Part shown: positions 1 to 5,305 of the stretch, piece by piece
Position numbering within the stretch: position 1 is the first letter of the stretch
How the letters are laid out: each line of letters starts with the position of its first letter
IMG/VR virus record: IMGVR_UViG_3300037343_000117
Location: 1 to 20,182 of that record
Length of the DNA stretch: 20,182 nt
Direction: 5' to 3' (one strand)
DNA from: a virus
Made by a program: the position numbers and the translations under genes
The notes under the pieces: model-generated
Database searches by the model: none
Told to the model about the DNA's origin: nothing
The model's input: only the letters and a program-made list of their open reading frames with translations

Positions 1-2
1 AA

Positions 3-467
3 GAATCTAAACGTGCACCCAAAATACAGGTTGATCAGAAGGTAATTCTTTGGACCTGGTTGGTTGGCATTGGCTTAGCCTTTATCTCTTCGGCCATAGT
101 ATCTTTTAATGGTATAACATCCGTAGCAACCTTTGTAGGTCTGTCCCAAGAGTGGATGGCCGGATTGTTCTTCTTCTTTATCGAACTCATGTACCTTCTT
201 TTCTTAGTAGCATACCTAGTGCTATCATCTAGACTTAGCGACAATGGCAAGCCAGAGAAAACATTTGGAGCAATTGTTGGAATGGTTGCCTTTGGTGGCT
301 TAGCTGTTTTAGCAAACGCATTCCACACCTTTGACTACTGGGGTTGGAACTGGCTAGAGCCTCGTATGTGGGCTGGTACGATACTTGGAATAGCGGCTCC
401 GATTGCGATCATTGCTGCAAGCAAGATGGCTTCCAGGGTTGTATTCGCTAAAGCAATTAGTCTTTAA
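3..467 (+). CDS. Partial multi-pass membrane protein, DUF2637-like
   Basis: The reading frame is open to the left window edge, so the 5' end is missing; a TTG at 60 is in frame but internal to the open frame. The protein shows four hydrophobic segments: one starting near WTWLVGIGLAFISS, one around GLFFFFIELMYLLFLVAYLVL, one around FGAIVGMVAFGGLAVLANAF and one around AGTILGIAAPIAIIAASKMA. This spacing and the final small-residue-rich helix resemble the four-helix DUF2637 (SpdB-like) proteins of actinobacteria and their mobile elements; that match is by eye and moderate. Its function is unknown. It is the first of three rightward genes, opposite to the rest of the window. A weak inverted repeat (AACTCT...AGAGTT, 472-507) followed by a T-rich stretch lies just after the stop and could be a poor terminator. 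Confidence 0.65.
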   Translation, partial: ESKRAPKIQVDQKVILWTWLVGIGLAFISSAIVSFNGITSVATFVGLSQEWMAGLFFFFIELMYLLFLVAYLVLSSRLSDNGKPEKTFGAIVGMVAFGGLAVLANAFHTFDYWGWNWLEPRMWAGTILGIAAPIAIIAASKMASRVVFAKAISL

Positions 468-539
468 CTAAACTCTTAGAAATGCTCGACCCCATCCCTT
501 CAGAGTTAATTAGTTTTCTTATACATGCTGCATTTACTA

Positions 540-563
540 TGCCACTAAAAAGATAGTGGTATA
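540..563 (+). promoter_or_regulatory. Hairpin overlapping the HNH-gene promoter
   Basis: ATGCCACTA, a six-base loop AAAAGA, then TAGTGGTAT form a 9-bp stem (one G.U pair in RNA). The right arm shares its last bases with the -10 element that starts at 557. A symmetric site placed there would suit a repressor operator; with no U-run after it, it is unlikely to be a terminator. No binding protein can be named. Confidence 0.4.
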
Positions 564-565
564 AT
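557..565 (+). promoter_or_regulatory. Extended -10 promoter of the HNH gene
   Basis: TGGTATAAT matches an extended -10 element (TGnTATAAT). Its end is 8 nt before the ATG at 574, so the expected transcription start falls at or within a few bases of the start codon, giving a leaderless or nearly leaderless mRNA. No convincing -35 box is seen. No SD sequence precedes the ATG, which fits. Confidence 0.55.
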
Positions 566-573
566 TATATTAC

Positions 574-852
574 ATGGTAAAAACTGCAAAACACCGTAAG
601 GCTATGGCCTTAGTTCTTGAAGAGCTTCATCTCTACAAAGAGAAGCACGGCTGTTTTGATTGCAGGAATATGTTTCCCCATTACATTCTAGAATTTGACC
701 ACAAGCCTCAGTATCAAAAAATAGACGTTGTGTACCGTGTCCTAAGGAACTATGGGCCTGAGGCTGCCTGGAAAGAAGTTTCAAAGTGTGACGTGGTGTG
801 TGCTAACTGTCATAAAATGCGTACTTACCAGAGAGAACACGATATTGACTAA
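574..852 (+). CDS. HNH endonuclease (phage type)
   Basis: A 92-residue protein with the HNH/beta-beta-alpha-metal layout: a first zinc pair C27-x2-C30, the catalytic-type motif LEFDHKP (D42-H43), a spacer helix, and KCDVVCANCH (C72, C76, C79, H80), followed by basic residues. This matches small phage HNH proteins that nick or cut DNA, either as free-standing homing enzymes or as packaging-associated nucleases. The large terminase is about 13 kb away, so a homing or solitary role seems more likely than a packaging partner, but the window cannot decide. It has its own promoter and sits on the strand opposite to most genes, which fits a mobile insertion. The stop overlaps the start of the next small gene. 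Confidence 0.85.
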   Translation: MVKTAKHRKAMALVLEELHLYKEKHGCFDCRNMFPHYILEFDHKPQYQKIDVVYRVLRNYGPEAAWKEVSKCDVVCANCHKMRTYQREHDID

Positions 853-1024
853 GCTATTGTCTATTGATGAGCAGATCCAAGCCGTACTCTTTGATATAAG
901 TAAAGAGCTTAAGGTACATAAGATAGATGATGACAACTTAATTATTGAAATGGATTATGAAAAGCATACCCTTCAGCTTAAATCAATTTTAGAGGGGTAT
1001 AGAAGTACCCATGAAGGTGTTTAA
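845..1024 (+). CDS. Small acidic protein of unknown function
   Basis: This is a 59-residue protein starting MTKLLSIDEQ at a TTG codon that overlaps the HNH stop; AGAGAG about 9 nt upstream could be the SD. The longer version of the frame starting at 752 lies mostly inside the HNH gene and reads cysteine-rich nonsense, so the TTG start is preferred. The sequence looks mostly helical with charged residues (DISKELKVHKIDDDNLIIEM) and no recognisable domain. It appears translationally coupled to the HNH gene. The stop codon lies 6 bp from the stop of the opposing gene. Confidence 0.5.
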   Translation: MTKLLSIDEQIQAVLFDISKELKVHKIDDDNLIIEMDYEKHTLQLKSILEGYRSTHEGV

Positions 1025-1030
1025 TACGTT

Positions 1031-1546
1031 CTAAGAGGCTCTCAGCGTCTCCATACGATGCGCAACGATAGTATCTGTAGCTTTTCCGTTACGATATAAC
1101 GTTAAGACCACTGCAGGATTATCTTCGCTGGCATTGATTGTTACATCTGTACCTGGAACTTTATAAGAGCCACTACGAATTATTCTCTTAACCTTACCCT
1201 TGGCAGTTCCACCGGAAGATCCCCAAGAAACCATTTGACCGACACGAACATTATCCGCCTTGAACACTTCTGTCAGCCTCTTTGCTTTTGTAACATCTTT
1301 TCCAAATCCTGCAAACAGCGACTTGTCATCTTCATGGTCCTCGTTAGCCATCAGAGAACCATCGGGCATGTAGTGGTATCCCTCTGGGGCTTCTTCTTCG
1401 TCAGCACCGTATGCCTTCTTTGAGGGTACACAGTTTGGGACCATTCCGCCATCTTGTCCAGGCTTCATACCTCTTTGAACGTATCCATCCCAACAAGGAG
1501 ATTGCTTGTTAACGTCGTGGCTATCTTCTAGCATATCATTATTCAT
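1031..1546 (-). CDS. DUF2945 (HVA1/TUDOR-like) domain protein
   Basis: A 171-residue protein with two parts. The N-terminal part holds PCWDGYVQRGMKPG followed by VPNCVP, a short Cys/Trp motif common in phage head-assembly or protease-linked proteins. An acidic linker follows (about residues 48-75). The C-terminal part (about 97-171) reads VRVGQMVSWGSSGGTAKGKV ... INASEDNPAVVLTLY, which matches the DUF2945/hypervirulence-associated TUDOR-type beta-barrel. The molecular function of that barrel is not established. The ATG lies 6 nt after a TATAAT box, implying a leaderless mRNA. It is the last leftward gene before the strand switch, ending 6 bp from the opposing gene. A structural or assembly role is a guess from the N-terminal motif. 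Confidence 0.75.
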   Translation of the reverse strand: MNNDMLEDSHDVNKQSPCWDGYVQRGMKPGQDGGMVPNCVPSKKAYGADEEEAPEGYHYMPDGSLMANEDHEDDKSLFAGFGKDVTKAKRLTEVFKADNVRVGQMVSWGSSGGTAKGKVKRIIRSGSYKVPGTDVTINASEDNPAVVLTLYRNGKATDTIVAHRMETLRAS

Positions 1547-1861
1547 ATCTATATTATATCACACAGTCAACTGTACACTGACAATAGTTGCAACCAGAAA
1601 ATTCCTTATAGATTGTGTGACTGGAGAAGTGGCGAATCCTAAAAAGTCCATTATGGATCTAAGTGTTGTTTTGGCCTTTGGGTATGAAGTCTATCGTACC
1701 CTAAACTGGGGAGCAGTTAAGTGTACCATAATCTTGCGATGATCTCTACAAAAATATTAAAGTCCCCATACAGAAACCCTGGCGTAACCCGATATAAAAA
1801 TGGTAACTAGTCATCCTAAAGCGGCTAATCCTTGCCCTGTATGAGGACCCTTCTATTATAA
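1547..1861. other. Intergenic interval without a convincing gene
   Basis: This stretch separates two leftward genes. It begins (reading leftward) right after a terminator with a new extended -10 box at 1855-1863, and ends at the leaderless promoter of the next gene. On the minus strand only tiny frames are seen, e.g. a 22-codon ATG frame from about 1811, without a well-placed SD. On the plus strand a frame crosses 1506-1742 with a protein-like tail (GTG at 1618, 41 codons), but it has no SD and runs against the flanking genes. A transcript of about 300 nt (small RNA or long leader) or unrecognised short ORFs are possible. No tRNA or known riboswitch is recognised. Confidence 0.4.
1553..1558 (-). 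promoter_or_regulatory. Leaderless promoter of the DUF2945 gene
   Basis: A perfect TATAAT on the minus strand is separated from the ATG at 1546 by exactly 6 nt, so the start-codon A is the expected first transcribed base. There is no SD. Just upstream, ACAGT-TG-ACTGT (1566-1577) is a short inverted repeat that may be an operator. A TTGTCA hexamer lies 20 nt upstream of the -10, a poor -35 spacing. Confidence 0.6.
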
Positions 1862-1863
1862 CA
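1855..1863 (-). promoter_or_regulatory. Extended -10 promoter into the intergenic interval
   Basis: TGTTATAAT on the minus strand fits the extended -10 consensus and lies immediately after the terminator U-run. Transcription would start near 1848 and run leftward through about 300 nt without a clear gene. No -35 box is seen. Confidence 0.45.
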
Positions 1864-1893
1864 TAAGAAAAGACGGACCACAGTCGTGATCCG
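1862..1893 (-). terminator. Rho-independent terminator after the 1915-2310 gene
   Basis: On the minus strand CGGATCAC, loop GACT, GTGGTCCG form an uninterrupted 8-bp stem (one G.U pair), followed directly by TCTTTTCTTATG. It begins 22 nt after the stop codon at 1915. This is the clearest intrinsic terminator in the window and ends the leftward series of small genes. Confidence 0.75.
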
Positions 1894-1914
1894 CCTATCT
1901 TAATGAATAATTAT

Positions 1915-2310
1915 TTACTTAGTAGTTGGAGCCTTGGTTACTGGCTTTGCAACAGGCTTCTTTACAGCTGGCTTTGCAGCAGCTTTCTTTTCCGCAGCCT
2001 CAGCAGCTTTCTTTTTAGCTTCAGCAGCCTTCTTTTCTGCGGTAGCTGCTTTGGATTCAGCAAGAAGCCTCTTGCTCACTTCTAGAGCTACTCCCTCTGC
2101 AATACGACCAAAGCTTGGGTCCTTAGAGTTCAGGTAGCGAAGCAGGGTCGGAACTGCTGCTGCCCAGACACCGTTAGCTATGAGAAGCCAATCTCCTGTG
2201 CCAAATGCTAGTGGTGACACAACCCCTGTGCTTGCCATAGTTGTTGTGATCAGGGCCAGTAGTACTCCTAGTAGGTTTCTTAGGTATGAATCAATCATTG
2301 CTTTGTTCAT
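1915..2310 (-). CDS. Membrane protein with Lys/Ala-rich tail, holin-like
   Basis: The 131-residue protein has two hydrophobic segments (about 10-30 and 39-59), a short loop with NSKDPSFGRIAEG, then a long low-complexity tail of AEKKAAEAKKKAAEAAEKK repeats and Lys-Pro-Val-Ala repeats (about 88-131), likely a helix passing into a disordered basic end. SD AGAAGGAA precedes the ATG. Two helices and a positively charged C-terminus are features of phage holins, but a candidate r1t-type holin already exists at 4752-4955. This one could be a second holin, an antiholin, or a membrane or DNA-associated protein. A strong terminator follows the gene, so it closes its transcription unit. Confidence 0.7.
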   Translation of the reverse strand: MNKAMIDSYLRNLLGVLLALITTTMASTGVVSPLAFGTGDWLLIANGVWAAAVPTLLRYLNSKDPSFGRIAEGVALEVSKRLLAESKAATAEKKAAEAKKKAAEAAEKKAAAKPAVKKPVAKPVTKAPTTK

Positions 2311-2340
2311 TTTATATTCCTTCTGTTTATATTATTAGTC

Positions 2341-2386
2341 AAAGAGCTGTGTGTTGTGCGCTCACGATTTGTGAGCTTAGCTCTTT
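2341..2386. repeat. Nested inverted repeat between two membrane genes
   Basis: The outer arms AAAGAGCT (2341-2348) and AGCTCTTT (2379-2386) are perfect complements. Inside them GCTCAC-GATTT-GTGAGC (2360-2376) forms a 6-bp hairpin. The structure overlaps the last codons and stop of the 2377-2745 gene. On the plus strand it is followed by TTTAT, while on the minus strand (the direction of the genes) only a short T-run follows, so it is better described as an RNA-stability or processing element than a clear terminator. Confidence 0.55.
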
Positions 2387-2745
2387 TTATCTTCTTCCGG
2401 CAAGAACTTAACTAGTCCTGCTGCTGCTTTTTTAATCTGTTCTTCTTCCGCTCCCATTAAGGCTACAAAGAGTTCTTGCATTGCCTTTTGAACGTCCTCT
2501 ATATACGTAAAGGCCCAATCTCTAGACTGGGAGAGAAACTTTATGAAGCCCTCTGTTTCTTCGTGAGGAAAGCTCCCAGATAGCTCAGACAGTCTCTGGA
2601 TCTCAGACTTTAATAGGATGTTATCTGCAGTTAGCTGTGTAATGATTGACATAAGCTTTCTTTTGTATAGCCATTGACGAGCAATGACTAAAAAGCTTAA
2701 GGCTACTACAATGCTAAAAAAGATAAGGATTAATAGGTCTATCAT
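2377..2745 (-). CDS. Membrane-anchored coiled-coil protein, unknown function
   Basis: The protein has 122 residues. Residues about 3-24 form one hydrophobic helix (LLILIFFSIVVALSFLVIA), followed by a basic patch (YKRK), a probable coiled coil (QLTADNILLKSEIQRLSEL), then a helical soluble part containing FIKFLSQSRDWAFTYIEDVQ and an acidic/lysine end. The N-terminal helix with cytoplasmic basic residues suggests an inner-membrane anchor with the body in the cytoplasm. The ATG overlaps the preceding gene's stop by 4 nt (ATGA), so the two are translationally coupled. I do not recognise a named family. Confidence 0.7.
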   Translation of the reverse strand: MIDLLILIFFSIVVALSFLVIARQWLYKRKLMSIITQLTADNILLKSEIQRLSELSGSFPHEETEGFIKFLSQSRDWAFTYIEDVQKAMQELFVALMGAEEEQIKKAAAGLVKFLPEEDKKS

Positions 2746-2978
2746 ATCTCTTTACCCCCTTCTCTAACCAATAGCACAATCGCACCGTTTAGTTCTAGTG
2801 CGGACTTTACTTTGGCCATGTATTCTACGGCACTTCTTTTGCCCTCTCCCGTCAGAGACATGAACTGGTTCTCGCTGGCTTTAACCGTTAAGAAATTGTC
2901 ATGGTCTATGATTTGCAAGGAAAAGTCTTTGGGGCCAGCCAGAGATCGGAAAGCCCTTCTCATTTCATCCGTATACAT
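2742..2978 (-). CDS. Small protein of unknown function
   Basis: This 78-residue soluble protein begins MYTDEMRRAFRSLAGPKDF. It alternates predicted beta strands (SLQIIDHDNFLTVKA) and a helix (KRSAVEYMAKVKSALELNG) ending in a strand (AIVLLVREGG), suggesting a small alpha/beta fold. The start overlaps the WhiB stop codon by one base (TAATG) and its end overlaps the next gene by 4 nt. It is therefore part of a tightly coupled run WhiB - this gene - membrane coiled-coil gene. No motif points to a function. Confidence 0.7.
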   Translation of the reverse strand: MYTDEMRRAFRSLAGPKDFSLQIIDHDNFLTVKASENQFMSLTGEGKRSAVEYMAKVKSALELNGAIVLLVREGGKEI

Positions 2979-3262
2979 TATTTATCCATCGTTAGATATT
3001 TCCAGGTCTCTGCCCATTCTTTCTTAGACCGATGCCTGCCGAATTCTCTAGAAATCTTACCCTTCTCGAGATAGACGCCTCCCCATACACCGTATTCTTT
3101 TTGGGAAACTCCAACCGCAAAGCAGATTCTTGAGATAGGGCATGCAGCACAGATGCTATCTATTGCTGGCCTTACTGTTTCATTGTCCTCGTACTTGTCA
3201 AAGAATAAATTGACGTCGTACCCCTTACAAGCGGCTTGGTCTTTCCAATCATCGCTCTTCAT
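2978..3262 (-). CDS. WhiB-family Fe-S transcriptional regulator
   Basis: A 94-residue protein (start MKSDDWKDQA) with the WhiB signature: C12 in AACKG, then C38-x2-C41-x5-C47 (CAACPISRIC), which bind a [4Fe-4S] cluster, the turn GVWGG at 58-62, and a basic C-terminal region (FGRHRSKKEW). WhiB-like proteins usually act by binding region 4 of the principal sigma factor and are found in Actinobacteria and their phages; phage versions can rewire host transcription or affect superinfection. The frame continues 22 codons upstream, but that part overlaps the preceding gene and has no WhiB similarity, so the internal ATG is chosen. No good SD is visible; coupling to the overlapping upstream gene is likely. 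Confidence 0.92.
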   Translation of the reverse strand: MKSDDWKDQAACKGYDVNLFFDKYEDNETVRPAIDSICAACPISRICFAVGVSQKEYGVWGGVYLEKGKISREFGRHRSKKEWAETWKYLTMDK

Positions 3263-3473
3263 ATAAACTAACGATTTTGTCTGGAAGATCCCAGCCAGAC
3301 TCTGTGACATTAAATCGACGCTGCACAAACCATCTATTCTTCATAAATGCTCCGTTCTTTTTTGACCACCCTGCTGGATTAGGAAAAGACTGAATAACAT
3401 CCCAACCACTCCACGACAAAGTCCAATTGCTTTTTACAATCTTTTCCATATTATCTAGTGATTTTATGTTCAT
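3249..3473 (-). CDS. Small Trp-rich protein, unknown function
   Basis: The product has 74 residues and many aromatics: NWTLSWSGWDVIQSFPNP, GWSKKNGAFMKNRWFVQRR and a GWDLP element near the end. The pattern suggests a compact beta-rich domain; no enzyme motif is seen. AGGT about 8 nt before the ATG may serve as SD. Its 3' end overlaps the WhiB start by 14 nt and a possible tiny ORF overlaps its 5' end, so it belongs to the same leftward unit. I cannot name a family. Confidence 0.65.
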   Translation of the reverse strand: MNIKSLDNMEKIVKSNWTLSWSGWDVIQSFPNPAGWSKKNGAFMKNRWFVQRRFNVTESGWDLPDKIVSLYEER

Positions 3474-3534
3474 TGGATTTACCTGTACGTTGCCTTTTTT
3501 GTCCGTTGATTTTGTTGTCTATTTGGCTAAGCAT
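3451..3534 (-). CDS. Possible 27-residue ORF
   Basis: ATG at 3534 opens a 27-codon frame rich in Gln, Lys and Arg (starts MLSQIDNKINGQKRQRTGK) that fills the only gap between the SLOG-like gene and the Trp-rich gene and overlaps the latter by 23 nt. The basic composition is protein-like, but the SD is weak (GCGGA directly before the ATG), so this is tentative. Confidence 0.35.
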   Translation of the reverse strand: MLSQIDNKINGQKRQRTGKSNEHKITR

Positions 3535-3547
3535 ATCCGCTAAGCTG

Positions 3548-3898
3548 TTAGTATCTGTATATTCCGATATCTACGTCCTTTGATTCTGCATAATCTACAA
3601 GATCTGAGACTGGTTCTTTTGGCTTGCTAAAGTAGATAAAGTAATCTATATCCAGGATGTTTTCTTTGATCCACTTAGGTGGCACCTTTATGACCCTTAC
3701 ACGAATGCCTCGGGCCTTAAGGCTTCTCTCCGACACGTTACAAAACTCATGGGCCATAGAGTTTAAGCTAGATGGCCCTGTTGAGTAAATGTAAAACTTC
3801 TTGTCCGATGTACTCATTGAAGACAATGCGGTTCCCATAGCTCTAAGAAATATTCCGTAATCAGAAAAGGATCTGGTGCCTTGAATTCCTATTAGCAT
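3548..3898 (-). CDS. SLOG/YspA-like Rossmann protein
   Basis: A 116-residue alpha/beta protein starting MLIGIQGTRSFSDYGIFL. The first strand plus G-x-R-S-F-x-D-Y motif resembles the SLOG superfamily (DUF2493/YspA-like), whose members bind nucleotides or nucleotide-derived ligands. Further strand/helix units follow (FYIYSTGPSSLNSMAHEF, IRVRVIKVP, DIDYFIYFS, DVDIGIYRY), compatible with a Rossmann-like sheet. AAGGG 8 nt upstream is the SD. It lies 2 nt after a membrane-anchored gene and shortly before WhiB. SLOG proteins occur in nucleotide-signalling and anti-phage settings; what this phage copy does cannot be told from the sequence. Confidence 0.6.
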   Translation of the reverse strand: MLIGIQGTRSFSDYGIFLRAMGTALSSMSTSDKKFYIYSTGPSSLNSMAHEFCNVSERSLKARGIRVRVIKVPPKWIKENILDIDYFIYFSKPKEPVSDLVDYAESKDVDIGIYRY

Positions 3899-3900
3899 TC

Positions 3901-4302
3901 TTACTTCCCTTCTCTAAGAGTTTCTACGATAATCATTATCTTATTCAATTGTACAGGATCCATGGTCATTGTGTCAACTACTTTTTGTGTTAATTTATCT
4001 ATTTTCCCGTCAGGTGAGAGCTCTGCAGTATAGAAAGCCTCATCTTGAATCCAATAAGCCTGGTCCTCAAATAAAACTATCTTTAAGTTTACCTTGTCAA
4101 AGTGAACCATTGCCTGTGTCTTAACCTCTTCAGCAGATGAGCCTGTGTAGACGAATGGTGAGTATGGAGATATCAGGTAGTACCTGTAGCTTTGGGAAAA
4201 TCTTAGGGTAGGCGTAGTGTTTTGTCTTACGCTAGCAGATACATTAAAATAAACAAAGATTATAATAAAGAATGTTGTTATTGATCCTATTAAGTATTCC
4301 AT
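3901..4302 (-). CDS. Membrane-anchored protein, unknown function
   Basis: This 133-residue protein has one N-terminal hydrophobic helix (about 4-22, LIGSITTFFIIIFVYFNV) acting as signal anchor, then a soluble domain with tyrosine-rich strands (YRYYLISPYSPFVYTG), a segment EEVKTQAMVHFDKVN resembling a helix, and an acidic/helical end. No cleavage or lipobox motif is seen. It starts 10 nt after the DUF7455-like gene and ends 2 nt before the SLOG-like gene. The family is not recognised. Confidence 0.65.
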   Translation of the reverse strand: MEYLIGSITTFFIIIFVYFNVSASVRQNTTPTLRFSQSYRYYLISPYSPFVYTGSSAEEVKTQAMVHFDKVNLKIVLFEDQAYWIQDEAFYTAELSPDGKIDKLTQKVVDTMTMDPVQLNKIMIIVETLREGK

Positions 4303-4312
4303 AAATACCGAC

Positions 4313-4558
4313 CTAAGAGTCTAACCCTTGCAATCTATTCTCGATTAGCTTTTCTCTTTCGTCCACCACCTGGTAGGCAAACTTCTCTAGGTTTTGATAT
4401 CCTGCAGGATCATTAGAAACCTTGTTATAGTGATGAGAACAAAACAAAAGCTCTCCGCTAACTCCCACAGCACGGACGTATGCCTGAGCTGAACAACCAT
4501 AGTCGCATCGGTCTATTGCCGAAAGGGTCCACTCTATTTTATCTGTTAATATTTGCAA
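4313..4558 (-). CDS. DUF7455-like small zinc-binding protein
   Basis: An 81-residue protein with LSAIDRCDYGCSAQAYVRAV, then GELLFCSHHYNK. This closely follows the pattern of a short protein found across actinobacterial chromosomes (L-x-A-x-DRCDxCGAQAYVR...GGELLFCxHH, DUF7455), where Cys and His residues should bind one zinc ion; here the first pair is C18/C22 rather than C-x2-C. The function of the host family is unknown. The start is TTG: AAGGGG lies 6 nt upstream and overlaps the FmdB-like stop, giving a strong start decision. Presence in a phage points to an actinobacterial host and possible capture of a host gene. Confidence 0.8.
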   Translation of the reverse strand: MQILTDKIEWTLSAIDRCDYGCSAQAYVRAVGVSGELLFCSHHYNKVSNDPAGYQNLEKFAYQVVDEREKLIENRLQGLDS

Positions 4559-4561
4559 AAG

Positions 4562-4741
4562 TTACCCCTTATCATTACTATAAAATCCACTGCCCTTAAA
4601 GGCAACTCCTATACTAGAGTATACCCTATTTAGTGCAATACTGCAATGTTCACAGTGACTCTTTCCTTCTGGTTCCGAAATATTTCTGGATACCAAAACA
4701 GATAAATTACATTTTTTACATACATATTCGTAAAGCGCCAA
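4562..4741 (-). CDS. FmdB-type zinc-ribbon protein (TTG start)
   Basis: A 59-residue protein starting MALYEYVCKKC at TTG, with AGGAG exactly 7 nt upstream. The layout is the FmdB/CxxC small zinc-ribbon family: ALYEYxCxxC (C8, C11), then HCEHC (C30, C33), then a conserved end NRVYSSIGVAFKGSGFYSND. Four Cys should bind one zinc. FmdB proteins are widespread in bacteria and are called putative regulators, but their role is not established. It is shorter than 60 codons and starts with TTG, so it is easily missed. It sits between the holin (stop overlaps its SD) and the DUF7455-like gene, whose SD overlaps its stop. Confidence 0.85.
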   Translation of the reverse strand: MALYEYVCKKCNLSVLVSRNISEPEGKSHCEHCSIALNRVYSSIGVAFKGSGFYSNDKG

Positions 4742-4751
4742 GCTAAGACTC

Positions 4752-4955
4752 CTATAGATTTGGATTGGTTATTTTTACAGCAACGATAGATGTTAGTATA
4801 GACAGCAATGCTGCTGTTCCAGATACCCCAATAATAGATATCCAATCTAACTCAAACAGTCCCACGGCATTTGTGCCTATCATAGCTATAGCTGTTTGTG
4901 CAAAAGCTTTAAGAGATCTTTCTCCTGAGTAACTCCAAAAACTTATTCTAAACAT
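4752..4955 (-). CDS. Holin, r1t-like
   Basis: This 67-residue protein is MFRISFWSYSGERSLKAFAQ followed by a hydrophobic helix (about 17-34, ending in GTNAVGLF), a short turn ELDW, and a second helix (about 40-60, ISIIGVSGTAALLSILTSIV). The N-terminal FW...ERSLKAFAQT and the GxxxxL..LDW turn are characteristic of r1t-type holins of actinophages, small two-helix proteins that permeabilise the inner membrane at lysis. It begins 2 nt after the 4958-5296 membrane gene and lies two genes from the endolysin, as expected of a lysis cassette. The assignment is by pattern only. Confidence 0.8.
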   Translation of the reverse strand: MFRISFWSYSGERSLKAFAQTAIAMIGTNAVGLFELDWISIIGVSGTAALLSILTSIVAVKITNPNL

Positions 4956-4957
4956 AA

Positions 4958-5296
4958 TTACTCCATTGGGTTTTCGTCATTTGGTTTCCAAAGCTTTACA
5001 TCTTGATAGGTGCTGGCTGCCGTATAAGCTGTCAGTATGATCCCTAAGAGGCTAACTCCTCCAGCTACCAGGCCAGAGCCTACGGAAGTGTCGGATACGT
5101 AGGTGATGGCTCCAAAGATTATCATGGCAAAAGAAAGACGGTAAGCCCCGTAGATCAGCTTCCTTCTGAACTTCCAGGAAGGACCATAAGACGAGTCGCC
5201 CCCATCATCTTCTTTCAAGAAAAAAAGATTGTCTACATGCTTCGGCATATTCTCTTTAAAAGATGTCCAAACACTTTTCTTCTTTTTTGTAGTCAT
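4958..5296 (-). CDS. Two-helix membrane protein in the lysis cassette
   Basis: The 112-residue protein has a lysine-rich N-terminus (TTKKKKSVW), an amphipathic region, WKFRRKLIYG, then two hydrophobic helices (about 48-66 and 73-95) and a short charged C-terminus. SD AGGAG lies 6 nt before the ATG. It is placed between endolysin and holin, with 9 nt and 2 nt gaps, so it is probably co-expressed with them; it could be a second holin or an antiholin-type regulator. Similar two-helix proteins are common in aquatic phages without assigned role. No experimentally known family is recognised. Confidence 0.7.
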   Translation of the reverse strand: MTTKKKKSVWTSFKENMPKHVDNLFFLKEDDGGDSSYGPSWKFRRKLIYGAYRLSFAMIIFGAITYVSDTSVGSGLVAGGVSLLGIILTAYTAASTYQDVKLWKPNDENPME

Positions 5297-5305
5297 AGTA
5301 TTCTC

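Noticed and set aside
35-328. 97-residue minus-strand frame at the left edge
   Set aside because: It is antisense to a membrane protein with four clear hydrophobic segments.
1506-1742. 78-residue plus-strand frame
   Set aside because: Its first part is antisense to the DUF2945 gene and it has no SD; the remaining 41 codons look somewhat protein-like, so it is mentioned only under the intergenic interval.
4630-4845. 71-residue minus-strand frame overlapping the holin
   Set aside because: It is out of frame with both the holin and the FmdB-type gene, and the latter two have family signatures and good SD sequences.
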